From positions 62,001 to 126,000 of the forward strand of contig NZ_JADHZD010000010.1 in NCBI RefSeq assembly GCF_020102855.1: a stretch of DNA of 64,000 nucleotides, written 5' to 3'. Shown here one piece after another: positions 16,101-26,715 of this stretch. How positions within the stretch are numbered: the stretch's first letter is position 1; the number at the start of each line of letters is the position of its first letter. Source of the stretch: Nocardioides lacusdianchii (lineage in GTDB: Bacteria; Actinomycetota; Actinomycetes; Propionibacteriales; Nocardioidaceae). Below the pieces are notes generated by a model that had not been told where the DNA came from, ran no database searches, and was given only the letters and a program-made list of their open reading frames with translations. The position numbers and the translations under genes are program-made.

Positions 16101-16946
16101 ATGCGAGCCCAGCAGCTGACCGACGTCGTCACCCACCACGGGGAGGGCATCTGCTGGGACCCCGGCGTGTCCCGGCTCCGCCTGGTCGACGTCTTCGAGG
16201 GCGACCTCCTCACCCTCGACGGCGACCGCGTCGCCTCACGCCTCGACGTGGGTGCCGTCGTGGGCGCGTGGCGTCCCCGCAGCGCCGGGGGCGTCGTCGT
16301 CGCGACGGACGACCGGTTCGTCCTGCTCGACCGGGCGGGCGCGGTCGAGTGGACCTCGCCCTCGCTCTTCGGGCCGGGGCGCCGGATGAACGACGGCGGG
16401 TGCGACCGGCAGGGCCGGTTCTACTGCGGGTCGATGAGCCTGGACGCGATCACCGGTCAGGGAACTCTCTGGCGGCTGGACCCGGACCGCACGGTCTCCC
16501 CGGCCATGACGGACCTGACGATCCCCAACGGGCTCGTCTGGTCCGAGGACGGGACCGTGGCCTTCCACGTGGACACGCCGCGGGGCACGGCCGACGCGCT
16601 GGAGCACGACGCCGGGACCGGGAGGCTGGCGCACAGGAGACCGGTGGCCCGCGTGTCCGGGGGGCACCCCGACGGGATGGCGCTGGACGCGCACGAGGGT
16701 CTCTGGGTCGCGATGTGGGGCGGGTCCTCCGTGCACCGCTACTCCCTCGACGGCGACCTCACGGCGGTCGTCGAGGTGGGCGCGGCCCAGGTGTCGTCAT
16801 GCGCGTTCGGCGGCCCGGGCGACACCCACCTCTACATCACCACGTCCCGACAGGGCCTGGGCGACTCCGAGGACCCTGCCGCCGGTGCGGTGTTCTGCGT
16901 CGACGTGGACGTCGAAGGAGCGCCCGTCGCGACGTACGGAGCGTGA
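16101..16946 (+). CDS. SMP-30/gluconolactonase family protein
   Basis: The 281-residue six-bladed propeller lactonase has metal-site features of the SMP-30 family: Glu in HHGEGICWDP, Asn in IPNGLVWSEDG, and Asp in GGHPDGMALDAHEGLWVAMWGG. Such enzymes hydrolyse sugar lactones formed when aldoses are oxidised. Its divergent position and shared operator tie it to the sugar operon, where the SDR might supply the lactone; that link is inference. The ATG lies 6 bases after a TACCAT -10 box. Confidence 0.9.
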   Translation: MRAQQLTDVVTHHGEGICWDPGVSRLRLVDVFEGDLLTLDGDRVASRLDVGAVVGAWRPRSAGGVVVATDDRFVLLDRAGAVEWTSPSLFGPGRRMNDGGCDRQGRFYCGSMSLDAITGQGTLWRLDPDRTVSPAMTDLTIPNGLVWSEDGTVAFHVDTPRGTADALEHDAGTGRLAHRRPVARVSGGHPDGMALDAHEGLWVAMWGGSSVHRYSLDGDLTAVVEVGAAQVSSCAFGGPGDTHLYITTSRQGLGDSEDPAAGAVFCVDVDVEGAPVATYGA

Positions 16947-16965
16947 TCGGACCGCGCAGCGAGCC

Positions 16966-18126
16966 TCAGACGGTCTCGAACCGGATCCCGGCCGCCTGCA
17001 GCCGCGCGAGCAGCGCGTCGCCCATCGCCTGGGCAGGCGTGACCTGGCCGGAGGTCTCGGGGTTGTCGTCGAGGGCCAGGCACAGCGCGGCCTCGGACAG
17101 CATCTTGGCCGTCTCGGTGTAGCCCGGGTCGCCGCCGGAGACGCGGGTGCGGACGGTCTGCCCGCCGGCCTCGCCGACGAAGTCGACGGTGAACCACGAC
17201 TTCTCGCGCTTCGACGCGTCGGGGCCGGAGCCCTGCGGCACATTGCCCTTGAGGAAGTCGCGCACCGGCTTCAGCTGCGCGGCCACCGTGAGCAGCCCGA
17301 CGCCGGCCGCACCACCGGCGGCGTAGCGCAGCGTCTTGGTGCCGGCCCAGTGGGAGTAGCGGAACTTCGGGCCGTACGCCGACAGCGCAGCACCGCTGCG
17401 GGCGACGACGATCGGGTCGATGGTCGGCAGCGGGAGCAGCCAGTAGCCGAGCACCGGATCGCGGTGCGGCTTGCCGCTGACCGAGCGCGACGACCGGCCC
17501 TCGGGACGCACCTCGGCGCGGCGACGGGCGGCGTACGTCTTCTTCATCTGGGCGGCGCGGGCGAACTGGTCGAGGGCGGAGTGGAAGGTGCCGCCGGAGA
17601 AGGTGCCGGCCGAGCGGACCACGCCGCGCAACGTGATCGGCTGGTCGGACGGCAGCTGCTTGACGGTGTAGAAGGCCCCGAGGTCGTGCGGGATCGAGTC
17701 GAAGCCGCACGCGTGCACCAGCCGGGCGCCGGTGCGCACGGCCGTCTGGTGGTGGGCGAGGAAGGACTGGTCGACGAACTCCGGCTCACCGGTGAGGTCG
17801 AGGTAGTCGGTGCCGGCCTCGGCGCACGCGGCGACGAGCGGGCCGCCGTGCTGGAGGTAGGGGCCGATGGTGGTCGCCACGACGCGGGCCTGTCGGGCGA
17901 CGTCGGCCAGCGCCGCGGGGTCGGTCGAGTCGGCGACGAGCACCTGCACGTCGCCGCCCAGCCGCTGGCGTACGGCCTCGAGCTTGTCGGCGTTGCGGCC
18001 GGCGATCGCCCAGCGCAGCCCGTCCGGGGCGTGCGCGGCGAGGTAGTCGGCGGTGAGACCGCCGGTGAAGCCGGTGGCCCCGAAGAGCACGATGTCGAAG
18101 GGCCGGTCGGGGTGGCGGTCGCTCAT
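16966..18126 (-). CDS. Saccharopine dehydrogenase NADP-binding family (trans-acting enoyl reductase-like)
   Basis: The 386-residue protein has an N-terminal Rossmann fold (DIVLFGATGFTGGLTADYLA, residues about 10-29), the TIGPYLQHGGPLVAACAEAGTDYLDLTGEPEF stretch and HACGFDSIPHDLGAF. These match the actinobacterial saccharopine-dehydrogenase-like group that includes the mycobacterial trans-acting enoyl reductase of phenolic glycolipid synthesis. True lysine metabolism is unlikely for this group. A CACGAT box ends 6 bases before the ATG at 18126. Confidence 0.85.
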   Translation of the reverse strand: MSDRHPDRPFDIVLFGATGFTGGLTADYLAAHAPDGLRWAIAGRNADKLEAVRQRLGGDVQVLVADSTDPAALADVARQARVVATTIGPYLQHGGPLVAACAEAGTDYLDLTGEPEFVDQSFLAHHQTAVRTGARLVHACGFDSIPHDLGAFYTVKQLPSDQPITLRGVVRSAGTFSGGTFHSALDQFARAAQMKKTYAARRRAEVRPEGRSSRSVSGKPHRDPVLGYWLLPLPTIDPIVVARSGAALSAYGPKFRYSHWAGTKTLRYAAGGAAGVGLLTVAAQLKPVRDFLKGNVPQGSGPDASKREKSWFTVDFVGEAGGQTVRTRVSGGDPGYTETAKMLSEAALCLALDDNPETSGQVTPAQAMGDALLARLQAAGIRFETV

Positions 18127-18178
18127 CGCGCCATCGTGCCACGCGGAACCGCGGCTCCCGCGGGGCCGTCCCACGACC

Positions 18179-20020
18179 ATGAGCCTGCGCCGGACCACCA
18201 CCAGCATCGCCGCCATCACCTGCCTCGGCGTCGCGGCCGGCGTGGGCTACGTCGTCGGTGACGCTCCCGCGCCCACCACCGCCCCGCCGATCGCGCTCGC
18301 CAACGCCGACCTGACCGCGGTCGGGAGCTGCGAGGAGCTGCTCGACTCCTACGTCGAGCGCGCGCTCGAGCAGGTCGGCCCCTACGGCTGGGGCTCCGGC
18401 ATCATCGCCTTCGACTCGTCGGGCGGGTCGGACGCGATGGAGTCCTCGGGCATCGAGCGGGCGGCCGGGGTGAGCACGTCGCGCAGCACGAGCAACGAGT
18501 CGGGCACCAACGTCCAGGAGGTCGACGTCGACGAGTCCGACGTCGTCAAGGTCGCCGGGTCCCTGCTGCTGCGCCTGCGGGAGGGCGAGCTGCTGGCCTA
18601 CGACGTCTCCGGCGACGAGCCGACGCTGCTGTCCACCACCGCCCTGGACGACGCCCTCGGTGCGGACTGGCCCGGGGGTCCCGGTGGCGAGCTCCTGCTG
18701 GTCGGCGGTCGCGCCGTCGTGCTCGGCTCCTCGTCCGACGGGCTGGAGACCACGATCACCACGGTGGACCTCTCCGACCCCACCTCGCCCTCGGTCGTCG
18801 ACGCCACCACGGTCCGCGGCCGGGTGTCGGCGGCCCGGCTGCACGGCGACGTCGTGCGCGTCGTGCTGGTCAACGGCCTGCCCGAGCTCGACTTCTCCTC
18901 CCCCGACGGCACCTTCGGCCAGATCCGCGCGCGGCTGCGCAACCGGTCCCTGGTCCGCGAGACCACGCTCGCCGACTGGCTGCCGACCGTCGACGGCGAG
19001 CCGGTCGTGGCCTGTGAGGACGTCGCGGTCCCCGACGACGAGGTGCCGCTCGGCACCACGACCGTCGTCGCACTCGACCCCGCCGCCCCGACCGACCGCA
19101 CGGCGACGGCGGTCGCCACCGAGTCCGACACGTCGTACTTCTCCACCGACCGCTTCTACCTCGCCGGGGGTGCGCCGGCGTGGGGCTGGGGCGACTGCAT
19201 GAACTGCCGCCCCGGTCCGAGCACCGGCGGGACCACACCGATCTACGCCTTCGCGCTCGACGGCGCGGACACGACGTACGTCGCCTCGGGCGAGGTCGAG
19301 GGCACCATCGCGGACCGCTGGTCGATGGACGCCGTCGGCGGCTCGCTGCGGGTCGCGGTCGGGGCCAGCAGCGAGACCGGCAACTTCAACTCCGTGCTCA
19401 CCCTGCGCGAGGACGGCGCCGACCTCGTCGAGGAGGGCCGCGTCGACCAGCTCGGCGTCGACGAGGAGATCAAGTCGGTGCGGTGGTTCGACGACCTCGC
19501 GATCGTGGTGACCTTCCGCCAGACCGACCCGCTCTACGCCATCGACCTCAGTGACGCGGCTGCCCCGCGGCTGCTCGGCGAGCTGAAGATCCCCGGCTTC
19601 AGCGAGTACCTCCACCCGCTCGGCGAGCAGCGGCTGATCGGCGTCGGGCAGGACGCCTCCCTCGACGGCGTGACCCGCGGCGCGCAGGCGGCGCTCTTCG
19701 ACGTCACCGACCTGACCGCGCCGCGCCAGCTCGACGTGGTGCGTTACCCGGCGCAGAGCCAGGCCGGAGCCGGGCTCGACCCGCGTCAGTTCACCTGGCT
19801 GCCCGAGCAGCGCATCGCGCTGACCGTCGTCTCGCAGGGTTGGACCGGCACCACCGGCTGGGTCTCGGTGCTGTCGCTCGACGGCGGGACGATGAGCAAC
19901 CGGATGGTCGAGGTCGAGCACGGCAGCGACGTGGCCGACGTACGGCTCGTGCCGCTGGCGTCGGGCCAGGTGGTGCTGGTGACGGGCGAGGACGTCAGCT
20001 TCTTCTCCCTCGCTGGTTGA
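18179..20020 (+). CDS. Secreted beta-propeller domain protein
   Basis: The 613-residue protein begins with a signal peptide or anchor (MSLRRTTTSIAAITCLGVAAGVG). It then has the TNVQEVDVDESDVVKVAG motif that marks the Beta_propel (PF09826-type) family of secreted prokaryotic propellers. Repeated blades include YDVSGDEPTLLS, TTVDLSDPTSPSVVD and YAIDLSDAAAPRLLGELK. The function of this family is unknown; adhesion or protein binding at the surface is plausible. The last codons (SLAG) and stop are formed by the first bases of the REP-like repeat that follows. Confidence 0.88.
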   Translation: MSLRRTTTSIAAITCLGVAAGVGYVVGDAPAPTTAPPIALANADLTAVGSCEELLDSYVERALEQVGPYGWGSGIIAFDSSGGSDAMESSGIERAAGVSTSRSTSNESGTNVQEVDVDESDVVKVAGSLLLRLREGELLAYDVSGDEPTLLSTTALDDALGADWPGGPGGELLLVGGRAVVLGSSSDGLETTITTVDLSDPTSPSVVDATTVRGRVSAARLHGDVVRVVLVNGLPELDFSSPDGTFGQIRARLRNRSLVRETTLADWLPTVDGEPVVACEDVAVPDDEVPLGTTTVVALDPAAPTDRTATAVATESDTSYFSTDRFYLAGGAPAWGWGDCMNCRPGPSTGGTTPIYAFALDGADTTYVASGEVEGTIADRWSMDAVGGSLRVAVGASSETGNFNSVLTLREDGADLVEEGRVDQLGVDEEIKSVRWFDDLAIVVTFRQTDPLYAIDLSDAAAPRLLGELKIPGFSEYLHPLGEQRLIGVGQDASLDGVTRGAQAALFDVTDLTAPRQLDVVRYPAQSQAGAGLDPRQFTWLPEQRIALTVVSQGWTGTTGWVSVLSLDGGTMSNRMVEVEHGSDVADVRLVPLASGQVVLVTGEDVSFFSLAG

Positions 20021-20114
20021 GACGTGGTTTCGAGGCTCGTCGCTGGCGCTCCTCGCACCTCAACCACCGAATCGCCTCGCTGGTTGAGGTGCGAGCGCAG
20101 CGAGCCTCGAAACC
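20010..20114. repeat. REP-like inverted repeat (two divergent copies plus a partial)
   Basis: Copy 1 (20026-20070, starting ggtttcgaggctcg and ending cctcaaccaccga) and copy 2 (20077-20114, starting tcgctggttgagg and ending gagcctcgaaacc) are inverted copies separated by 6 bases and could form a large hairpin. A third partial copy (tcgctggttgagac, 20010-20023) overlaps the stop of the preceding gene. The layout resembles bacterial REP/BIME elements that follow genes. No other copy was seen in the window. Confidence 0.8.
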
Positions 20115-20142
20115 TGCGCACCGTCGGACGTACGCTCGACCC

Positions 20143-20412
20143 ATGTGCCGCAACATCCGCCCGCTCAACAACTTCGAGCCGCCCGCCACGCGCGACGAGG
20201 TCACGGCCGCCGCGCTGCAGTACGTCCGCAAGGTGGCCGGCACGACGAAGCCGTCGCAGGCCAACGAGGAGGCGTTCTACGCCGCGGTGAAGGAGATCGC
20301 GCACATCACCGAGCACCTGCTCGACGACCTGGTGACCACCGCGCCGCCGAAGAACCGCGAGGCCGAGGCCGAGAAGGCACGTGCCCGGGCCCGGGTGAGG
20401 TACGGCGCGTGA
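20143..20412 (+). CDS. DUF2277 family protein
   Basis: The 89-residue soluble protein starts MCRNIRPLNNFEPPATRDEV and continues AALQYVRKVAGTTKPSQANEEAF, the pattern of DUF2277, a small actinobacterial family of unknown function. The ATG is supported by a TACGCT -10 box 6 bases upstream (20131-20136). Its stop overlaps the sirtuin GTG (GTGA), so the two are co-translated and DUF2277 may be functionally linked to the deacylase. Confidence 0.9.
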   Translation: MCRNIRPLNNFEPPATRDEVTAAALQYVRKVAGTTKPSQANEEAFYAAVKEIAHITEHLLDDLVTTAPPKNREAEAEKARARARVRYGA

Positions 20413-21302
20413 GCCTGGTCGCCACCGAGCAGTCGGCGCTCGACCTGCTCGCGACCCGACCCCTGGTCGTGCTCACCGGCGCGGGACTGTCCACCGACTC
20501 CGGCATCCCGGACTACCGCGGACCCGGGTCGACGGCGCGGGCCCCGATGACCTACCAGGAGTTCGTGGCCGCCCCCGAGGCGCGGCAGCGCTACTGGGCG
20601 CGCAGCCACCTCGGCTGGCAGCGGATGGGGCGCGCGCTGCCCAACGACGGCCACCGCGCGGTCGCTGCGCTCGACCCCTCGCTGCTCATCACCCAGAACG
20701 TCGACGGGCTGCACGAGGCGGCCGGGACCCGGCAGGTGGTGGCGCTGCACGGCCGCGTCGCGGACGTCGTGTGCCTCGACTGCCGCGAGACGTCCTCGCG
20801 CGCGGAGATGGAGCAGCGCCTCGACGAGCTCAACCCCGGCTGGCTCGAGCGGCACGGCTGGGTCGAGTCGCGCCCCGACGGCGACGTCGACCTCGACGAC
20901 ACCGACGACTTCGTGGTGCCGGCGTGCGCGTGCGGCGGCCCGCTGAAGCCGCACGTGGTGTTCTTCGGCGAGAACGTCCCTGCCGACCGGGTGGCCCGCT
21001 GCTACGCCGCCGTCGAGTCGCTCGGCACCGACGGGGCGCTCCTGGTCGCGGGCTCGTCGCTGACGGTGATGAGCGGGCTGCGGTTCGTCAAGCGTGCGGC
21101 TGCGGGAGGTACGCCGATCGTGATCGTCAACCGCGGACTGACCCGCGGCGACGCGCTGGCGACGTACAAGCTCGACGTGGGGTGCAGCGAGTTCCTGACC
21201 GAGCTTGTCAGGCGTTCCCAGAGGTTGTCAGGCCTTGCAGAGGCCGACAACCTGGGGGATCCCCGGCCGACCGGGGATCCCGAAATCTCGGCCAGCGCCT
21301 AG
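20409..21302 (+). CDS. Sir2-family NAD-dependent protein deacylase
   Basis: The 297-residue sirtuin has GAGLSTDSGIPDYRG (about 25-39), TQNVDGLHEAAG, catalytic His in VALHGRV, a Cys4 zinc site (VVCLDC and PACACG) and late NAD-binding GSSLTVMSGL and IVNRG. It removes acyl groups from lysine using NAD. The last ~25 residues are a divergent tail. The start is the GTG overlapping the DUF2277 stop. Its TAG stop shares three bases with the stop of the convergent ideR gene (the palindrome CTAG). Confidence 0.93.
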   Translation: MSLVATEQSALDLLATRPLVVLTGAGLSTDSGIPDYRGPGSTARAPMTYQEFVAAPEARQRYWARSHLGWQRMGRALPNDGHRAVAALDPSLLITQNVDGLHEAAGTRQVVALHGRVADVVCLDCRETSSRAEMEQRLDELNPGWLERHGWVESRPDGDVDLDDTDDFVVPACACGGPLKPHVVFFGENVPADRVARCYAAVESLGTDGALLVAGSSLTVMSGLRFVKRAAAGGTPIVIVNRGLTRGDALATYKLDVGCSEFLTELVRRSQRLSGLAEADNLGDPRPTGDPEISASA

Positions 21303-21988
21303 CGGCGCACGAAGATGTGCTCGGCCGCCTCGACCACCAGCTCGGCGGTCTCGCCGCCGGACCCGATGAGGATGCCCTCCTCGGTGCGGGCGATGGTGAC
21401 GGTCTTGCCGGGCAGGGCGCCGACGCGGCGCAGCAGCCCCATCAGCTCCTCGTCCTTCTGCATCTCCTCGGAGATCCGCTTGACGTGGACCATCTGGTCC
21501 TCGGGGAGCGCGGCGGCGGAGAGCGGCTCGACGTTGTCCATGAAGTGCTCGCCGCCGACGTCGCCGAGCTCGTCGAGGCCGGGGATCGGGTTGCCGTAGG
21601 GCGACTCGGTGGGGTGGTCGAGCAGCTCGAGCAGGCGGCGCTCGACGGTCTCCGACATCACGTGCTCCCAGCGGCACGCCTCGGCGTGCACGAGCTCCCA
21701 GTCGAGCCCGATGACGTCGGTGAGCAGGCGCTCGGCGAGGCGGTGCTTGCGCATCACGCGGGTGGCGAGGAGCTGGCCCTCCTCGGTGAGCTCGAGGTGG
21801 CGGTCGCCCTGCACGGTGAGCAGGCCGTCGCGCTCCATCCGCGCCACCGTCTGCGACACGGTCGGCCCGGACTGGTGCAGCCGCTCGGCGATGCGCGCGC
21901 GCAGCGGCACGATGTCCTCCTCCACGAGCTCGTAGATCGTGCGGAGGTACATCTCGGTGGTGTCGATCAGGTCACTCACGCAGGTCAT
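21299..21988 (-). CDS. ideR: IdeR/DtxR iron-dependent regulator
   Basis: The 229-residue protein follows the IdeR/DtxR layout: a winged helix (LIDTTEMYLRTIYELVEE, RARIAERLHQSGPTVSQTVARMERDGL in pieces), a dimer/metal domain with MRKHRLAERLL, EACRWEHVMSE and PTESPYGNPIPG, and an SH3-like C-terminal part. With Fe(II) bound, these regulators repress siderophore and iron-uptake genes and activate storage genes. There is no obvious iron gene in this window. Confidence 0.93.
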   Translation of the reverse strand: MTCVSDLIDTTEMYLRTIYELVEEDIVPLRARIAERLHQSGPTVSQTVARMERDGLLTVQGDRHLELTEEGQLLATRVMRKHRLAERLLTDVIGLDWELVHAEACRWEHVMSETVERRLLELLDHPTESPYGNPIPGLDELGDVGGEHFMDNVEPLSAAALPEDQMVHVKRISEEMQKDEELMGLLRRVGALPGKTVTIARTEEGILIGSGGETAELVVEAAEHIFVRR

Positions 21989-22042
21989 TGTGTCCCATCC
22001 GGCAACTCCCCCGCCCCACCCGGTCGTGGCACAGTGAGGCCG

Positions 22043-22828
22043 GTGAGCGAACTGATCGTGCCGCGACGCTTCTGCGGCCCGCCCGACTCCGGCAACGGCG
22101 GCTGGACCGCCGGCGCCCTGGCCGCGCTGGACGACACCGACGCACCCGACGACCACGCCGGTCACTGGCCGGCGATCGAGGTGTCCCTGCGGCGGCCGCC
22201 TCCCCTCGACACCCCCTTGCACGTCGAGGTCGAGGGTGCGGTCGCCACGGCGTCCGTCGACGGCGCCCCGGTCGCCACGGCGCACCGGGTGGACCGGGCG
22301 CTCACCGAGGTGGCGCCCGTCGGGCCGGACGTCGCCGCGGCCGCCGAGTCGGCGTACCCCGGACTGGCCTTCCACCCCTTCCCCACCTGCTTCGTGTGCG
22401 GCACCGACCGCGAGGAGGGTGACGGCCTGCGGATCTTCCCCGGCCGGGTCGGCGCGGGCCGCGACGGCGACCTGACCGCCGCGACCTGGACGCCGCACCC
22501 GAGCCTCCACGAGGACTGGCACACGTACGCCGACGAGGTGCCGCGCGCCTCGGTCGCAGCGACGTGGGCGGCGCTCGACTGCATCGGCGGCTGGGCCGGT
22601 GACCTCAGCGAGCGGCTGATGGTCCTCGGGCGGATGACCGCGCGGGTCGACGCGCTGCCGGTGATCGGCGAGGCGCACGTGGTGGTCGGCGAGGGACGGG
22701 GGCAGGAGGGTCGCAAGACCTTCACCGCCGCGACCCTCTACGACGCCGACGGCCGGGTGGTGGCGAGCGCCGAGCACACCTGGATCGCGGTCGACCCGGC
22801 GATGTTCGGCGGTCAGACGCCGGCTTGA
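22043..22828 (+). CDS. Conserved hypothetical protein, possibly hotdog/thioesterase-like
   Basis: The 261-residue soluble protein has a GGWTAGALAAL stretch near the N-terminus, HPFPTCFVCGTDREEGDGLRI mid-protein (a CxxCG that may bind metal or be structural) and a C-terminal half reading TAATLYDADGRVVASAEHTWIAV. That ending resembles hotdog thioesterases in style, but I cannot identify a catalytic site. It is divergent from ideR and starts at a GTG. Function unknown. Confidence 0.7.
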   Translation: MSELIVPRRFCGPPDSGNGGWTAGALAALDDTDAPDDHAGHWPAIEVSLRRPPPLDTPLHVEVEGAVATASVDGAPVATAHRVDRALTEVAPVGPDVAAAAESAYPGLAFHPFPTCFVCGTDREEGDGLRIFPGRVGAGRDGDLTAATWTPHPSLHEDWHTYADEVPRASVAATWAALDCIGGWAGDLSERLMVLGRMTARVDALPVIGEAHVVVGEGRGQEGRKTFTAATLYDADGRVVASAEHTWIAVDPAMFGGQTPA

Positions 22829-22862
22829 CCGACCCTCCCCCCGTGTTGAGAGGATGGTGGGC

Positions 22863-24476
<1,614 letters not shown>

Positions 24477-24491
24477 CCCCCCGGGCCGGCG

Positions 24492-24935
24492 TCAGTCGTC
24501 GGACAGGGACTGGTTGTACGCCGCCAGCCGGGCCGCGAAGGACGACAGCTCCTCGTCGGTCCACTCCGCCAGGCGCCCGTCGAAGCGGTCGCGGCGGCTG
24601 CGGCTCATCGCGTCGAGCCGCTCGCGACCCTCGTCGGTCGCGTCGAGCAGGATCGCGCGGCGGTCCTCGGGCGCCGGCTTGCGCTCGACGAGCCCCAGGT
24701 CGACCAGCGACTGCACCTGACGGCTGACGCCGCCCTTGTCCATGCCGAAGGCGTCGGCGAGGTCCGCTCCCCGCAGCGGCCCGTGGGTCGCGAGGTGGGT
24801 GAGCATGAAGTAGGTCATCGGGTGGAGCTCGGGGTGCACCTCGCGGGCCCGCTCCCCCATCACCCGCTTCACGCGGCGGATCAGCGTGCCGACCTCGGCC
24901 TCGATGCTGCGGAGGTCGTCGTTGCGGGTGCTCAT
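24492..24935 (-). CDS. MarR family transcriptional regulator
   Basis: The 147-residue winged-helix protein has GPLRGADLADAFGMDKGGVSRQVQSLVDLGL as recognition region (read in pieces, about 52-82) and the wing ERKPAPEDRRAILLDATDEGRERL, typical of MarR. It is second in an operon with the DHA2 efflux pump (ATGA overlap). It probably represses both through the gttgt-N5-acaac site at 26560-26574, releasing on binding a drug or phenolic ligand. Confidence 0.92.
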   Translation of the reverse strand: MSTRNDDLRSIEAEVGTLIRRVKRVMGERAREVHPELHPMTYFMLTHLATHGPLRGADLADAFGMDKGGVSRQVQSLVDLGLVERKPAPEDRRAILLDATDEGRERLDAMSRSRRDRFDGRLAEWTDEELSSFAARLAAYNQSLSDD

Positions 24936-26524
24936 GCGTCGAGCGCTGCGTCGGCCACGAGCTCATCCTCGCGCTTCACCGAGGTGCGCAGGGGGACTTC
25001 GCGGATGAAGAGCACGGCGATCAGCGCGCCGACGGCGAAGGGCAGCGCGACGAGGAAGATGTGGCCGGTCGCGTCGCCGTACGCGCTCTCGAAGATCGCG
25101 CGGATCGGCGCGGGCATCGTCGAGACGTCGGGCACGCCGCCGGTCTGGTGACCCACCTGCTCGGCGAGCTCGGGGCGGGCGGCGACGAGCGCGCTGAGGC
25201 CGCTCTTCACCGCGTCCGCCACCTGGTGGGCCAGGACGGCACCGAGCGCGGCGATGCCGACCGAGCCGCCGAGGGAGCGGAAGAACGCGACGACCGACGA
25301 GCCGGCGCCCATGTCGGACAGGGCGATCGTGTTCTGCACCGCGAGGACGAGGTTCTGCATGGTGGCGCCGAGGCCGAGGCCGAGGACGGCCATGTAGATC
25401 CCGGTCTGCCACAGCGGTGTGGTGGCGTCGATGGTCGCGAGCAGGCCGATGCCGACGATGACGGCGACCATGCCGCCGACCAGCCAGCGCTTCCACAGGC
25501 CGGTGGCGGTGATGATGCGGCCGCTGAGGATGCTCGAGACCAGCAGCCCGCCGACCATGCAGATCGACATCAGGCCGGCCCCGGTCGGGCTCATGTCCTT
25601 GGCGCGCTGGAAGTAGAGGCTGAGGTAGACCGTCGAGCCGAACATCGCCAGACCGATCAGGACCGAGGCGATCGTCGCCAGGGTCAGCGTGCGGTCCTTG
25701 AACAGGCGCAGCGGGATGACCGGGTCCTTGGCGACGTTGGCCTCGACGTGGATGGCTGCGGCCGTCACGACCACGGCGGCAGCCACGAGCAGCCCGCTGG
25801 TCCACGAGACCCAGTCGAAGTTGATGCCGCCGAGGGAGACCCAGATCAGCAGGATCGAGACACCGCCGACGAGGAGGAAGGCACCGAGGTAGTCGATGGA
25901 CACCTCGCGCTTGACCACCGGCAGGCGCAGCGTCTTCTGCAGCACCACGAAGGCGAGCGCCGCGACCGGGAGGCCGGCGAAGAAGCACCAGCGCCAGCCG
26001 ACGGTGTCGACCAGGACGCCGCCGACGAGCGGACCGCTGACCGTGGCGAGGGCGAAGACCGCACCGATGTAGCCGCTGTAGCGACCCCGCTCGCGCGGCG
26101 AGACCATCGTGGCGATGACGACCTGCACCAGCGCGGTCAGGCCGCCGACGCCGAGGCCCTGCACGACTCGGGCGCCGATCAGCACCTCCATCGACGGCGC
26201 GAAGCCGGCGATGAGCGAGCCGACCGAGAAGATCACCAGCGCCGTCTGCACCAGCAGCTTCTTGTCGAAGAGGTCGGCGAACTTGCCCCAGATAGGCGTC
26301 GTGGCCGTCATCGCGAGCATGGTCGCCACGACCACCCAGGTGTAGCCGGTCTGGCTGCCCCGGAGGTCGTCGACGATGGTCGGCAGCGCGTTGCTGACAA
26401 TCGTGCTGGAGAGCATCGCGACGAACATCGCGAGGAGGAGCCCGCTGAGGGCTTCGAGCACCTGGCGGTGCGTCATCTCCCCGGCCTGCTCGGCGGTGGT
26501 GCTGGTGGCGGGAGCCTGGGTCAC
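24932..26524 (-). CDS. DHA2 family (EmrB/QacA) MFS multidrug efflux transporter
   Basis: The 530-residue protein has 14 predicted membrane segments. MFS motif A is seen as GKFADLFDKKLL and motif C as GPLVGGVLVDTVGWRWCFF. It exports drugs or toxic compounds with H+ antiport. The GTG start at 26524 is the first after the promoter region. Upstream lie a MarR-type operator and, further up, the structured leader region of 26641-27033 that could add attenuation control. The MarR gene is co-transcribed downstream. Confidence 0.92.
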   Translation of the reverse strand: MTQAPATSTTAEQAGEMTHRQVLEALSGLLLAMFVAMLSSTIVSNALPTIVDDLRGSQTGYTWVVVATMLAMTATTPIWGKFADLFDKKLLVQTALVIFSVGSLIAGFAPSMEVLIGARVVQGLGVGGLTALVQVVIATMVSPRERGRYSGYIGAVFALATVSGPLVGGVLVDTVGWRWCFFAGLPVAALAFVVLQKTLRLPVVKREVSIDYLGAFLLVGGVSILLIWVSLGGINFDWVSWTSGLLVAAAVVVTAAAIHVEANVAKDPVIPLRLFKDRTLTLATIASVLIGLAMFGSTVYLSLYFQRAKDMSPTGAGLMSICMVGGLLVSSILSGRIITATGLWKRWLVGGMVAVIVGIGLLATIDATTPLWQTGIYMAVLGLGLGATMQNLVLAVQNTIALSDMGAGSSVVAFFRSLGGSVGIAALGAVLAHQVADAVKSGLSALVAARPELAEQVGHQTGGVPDVSTMPAPIRAIFESAYGDATGHIFLVALPFAVGALIAVLFIREVPLRTSVKREDELVADAALDA

Positions 26525-26559
26525 TGCGTGCCTTCGATTCGTGGTTGCTGATCGCAATA

Positions 26560-26574
26560 GTTGTTGACCACAAC
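26560..26574. promoter_or_regulatory. MarR-type operator before the efflux gene
   Basis: gttgttgaccacaac is an inverted repeat gttgt-N5-acaac, 36 bases before the GTG of the efflux gene and within its probable core promoter region. The size and spacing fit MarR operators, and a MarR gene is in the same operon. No exact -35/-10 pair could be fixed. Confidence 0.6.
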
Positions 26575-26640
26575 CATATGCCGCGAGACGTACGCCGCCA
26601 ACCCGGGCGGAACGAGACGAGGGCCACACGAGCGTCCTCG

Positions 26641-26667
26641 GGGTTGAGTCGCACAGAGACTCAACCC
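26641..26667 (-). terminator. Terminator-like 10-bp stem upstream of the efflux operon
   Basis: gggttgagtc and gactcaaccc form a perfect 10-bp stem with a 7-base loop. There is no T tail. It would end a transcript arriving from the leader region on the minus strand before it reaches the efflux gene. The stem would also form on the other strand. Confidence 0.6.
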
Positions 26668-26715
26668 GCATCCCGGGCGTGTCGCGCGGGGTGCCGACTC
26701 GGCTTGGCCCCGAGG

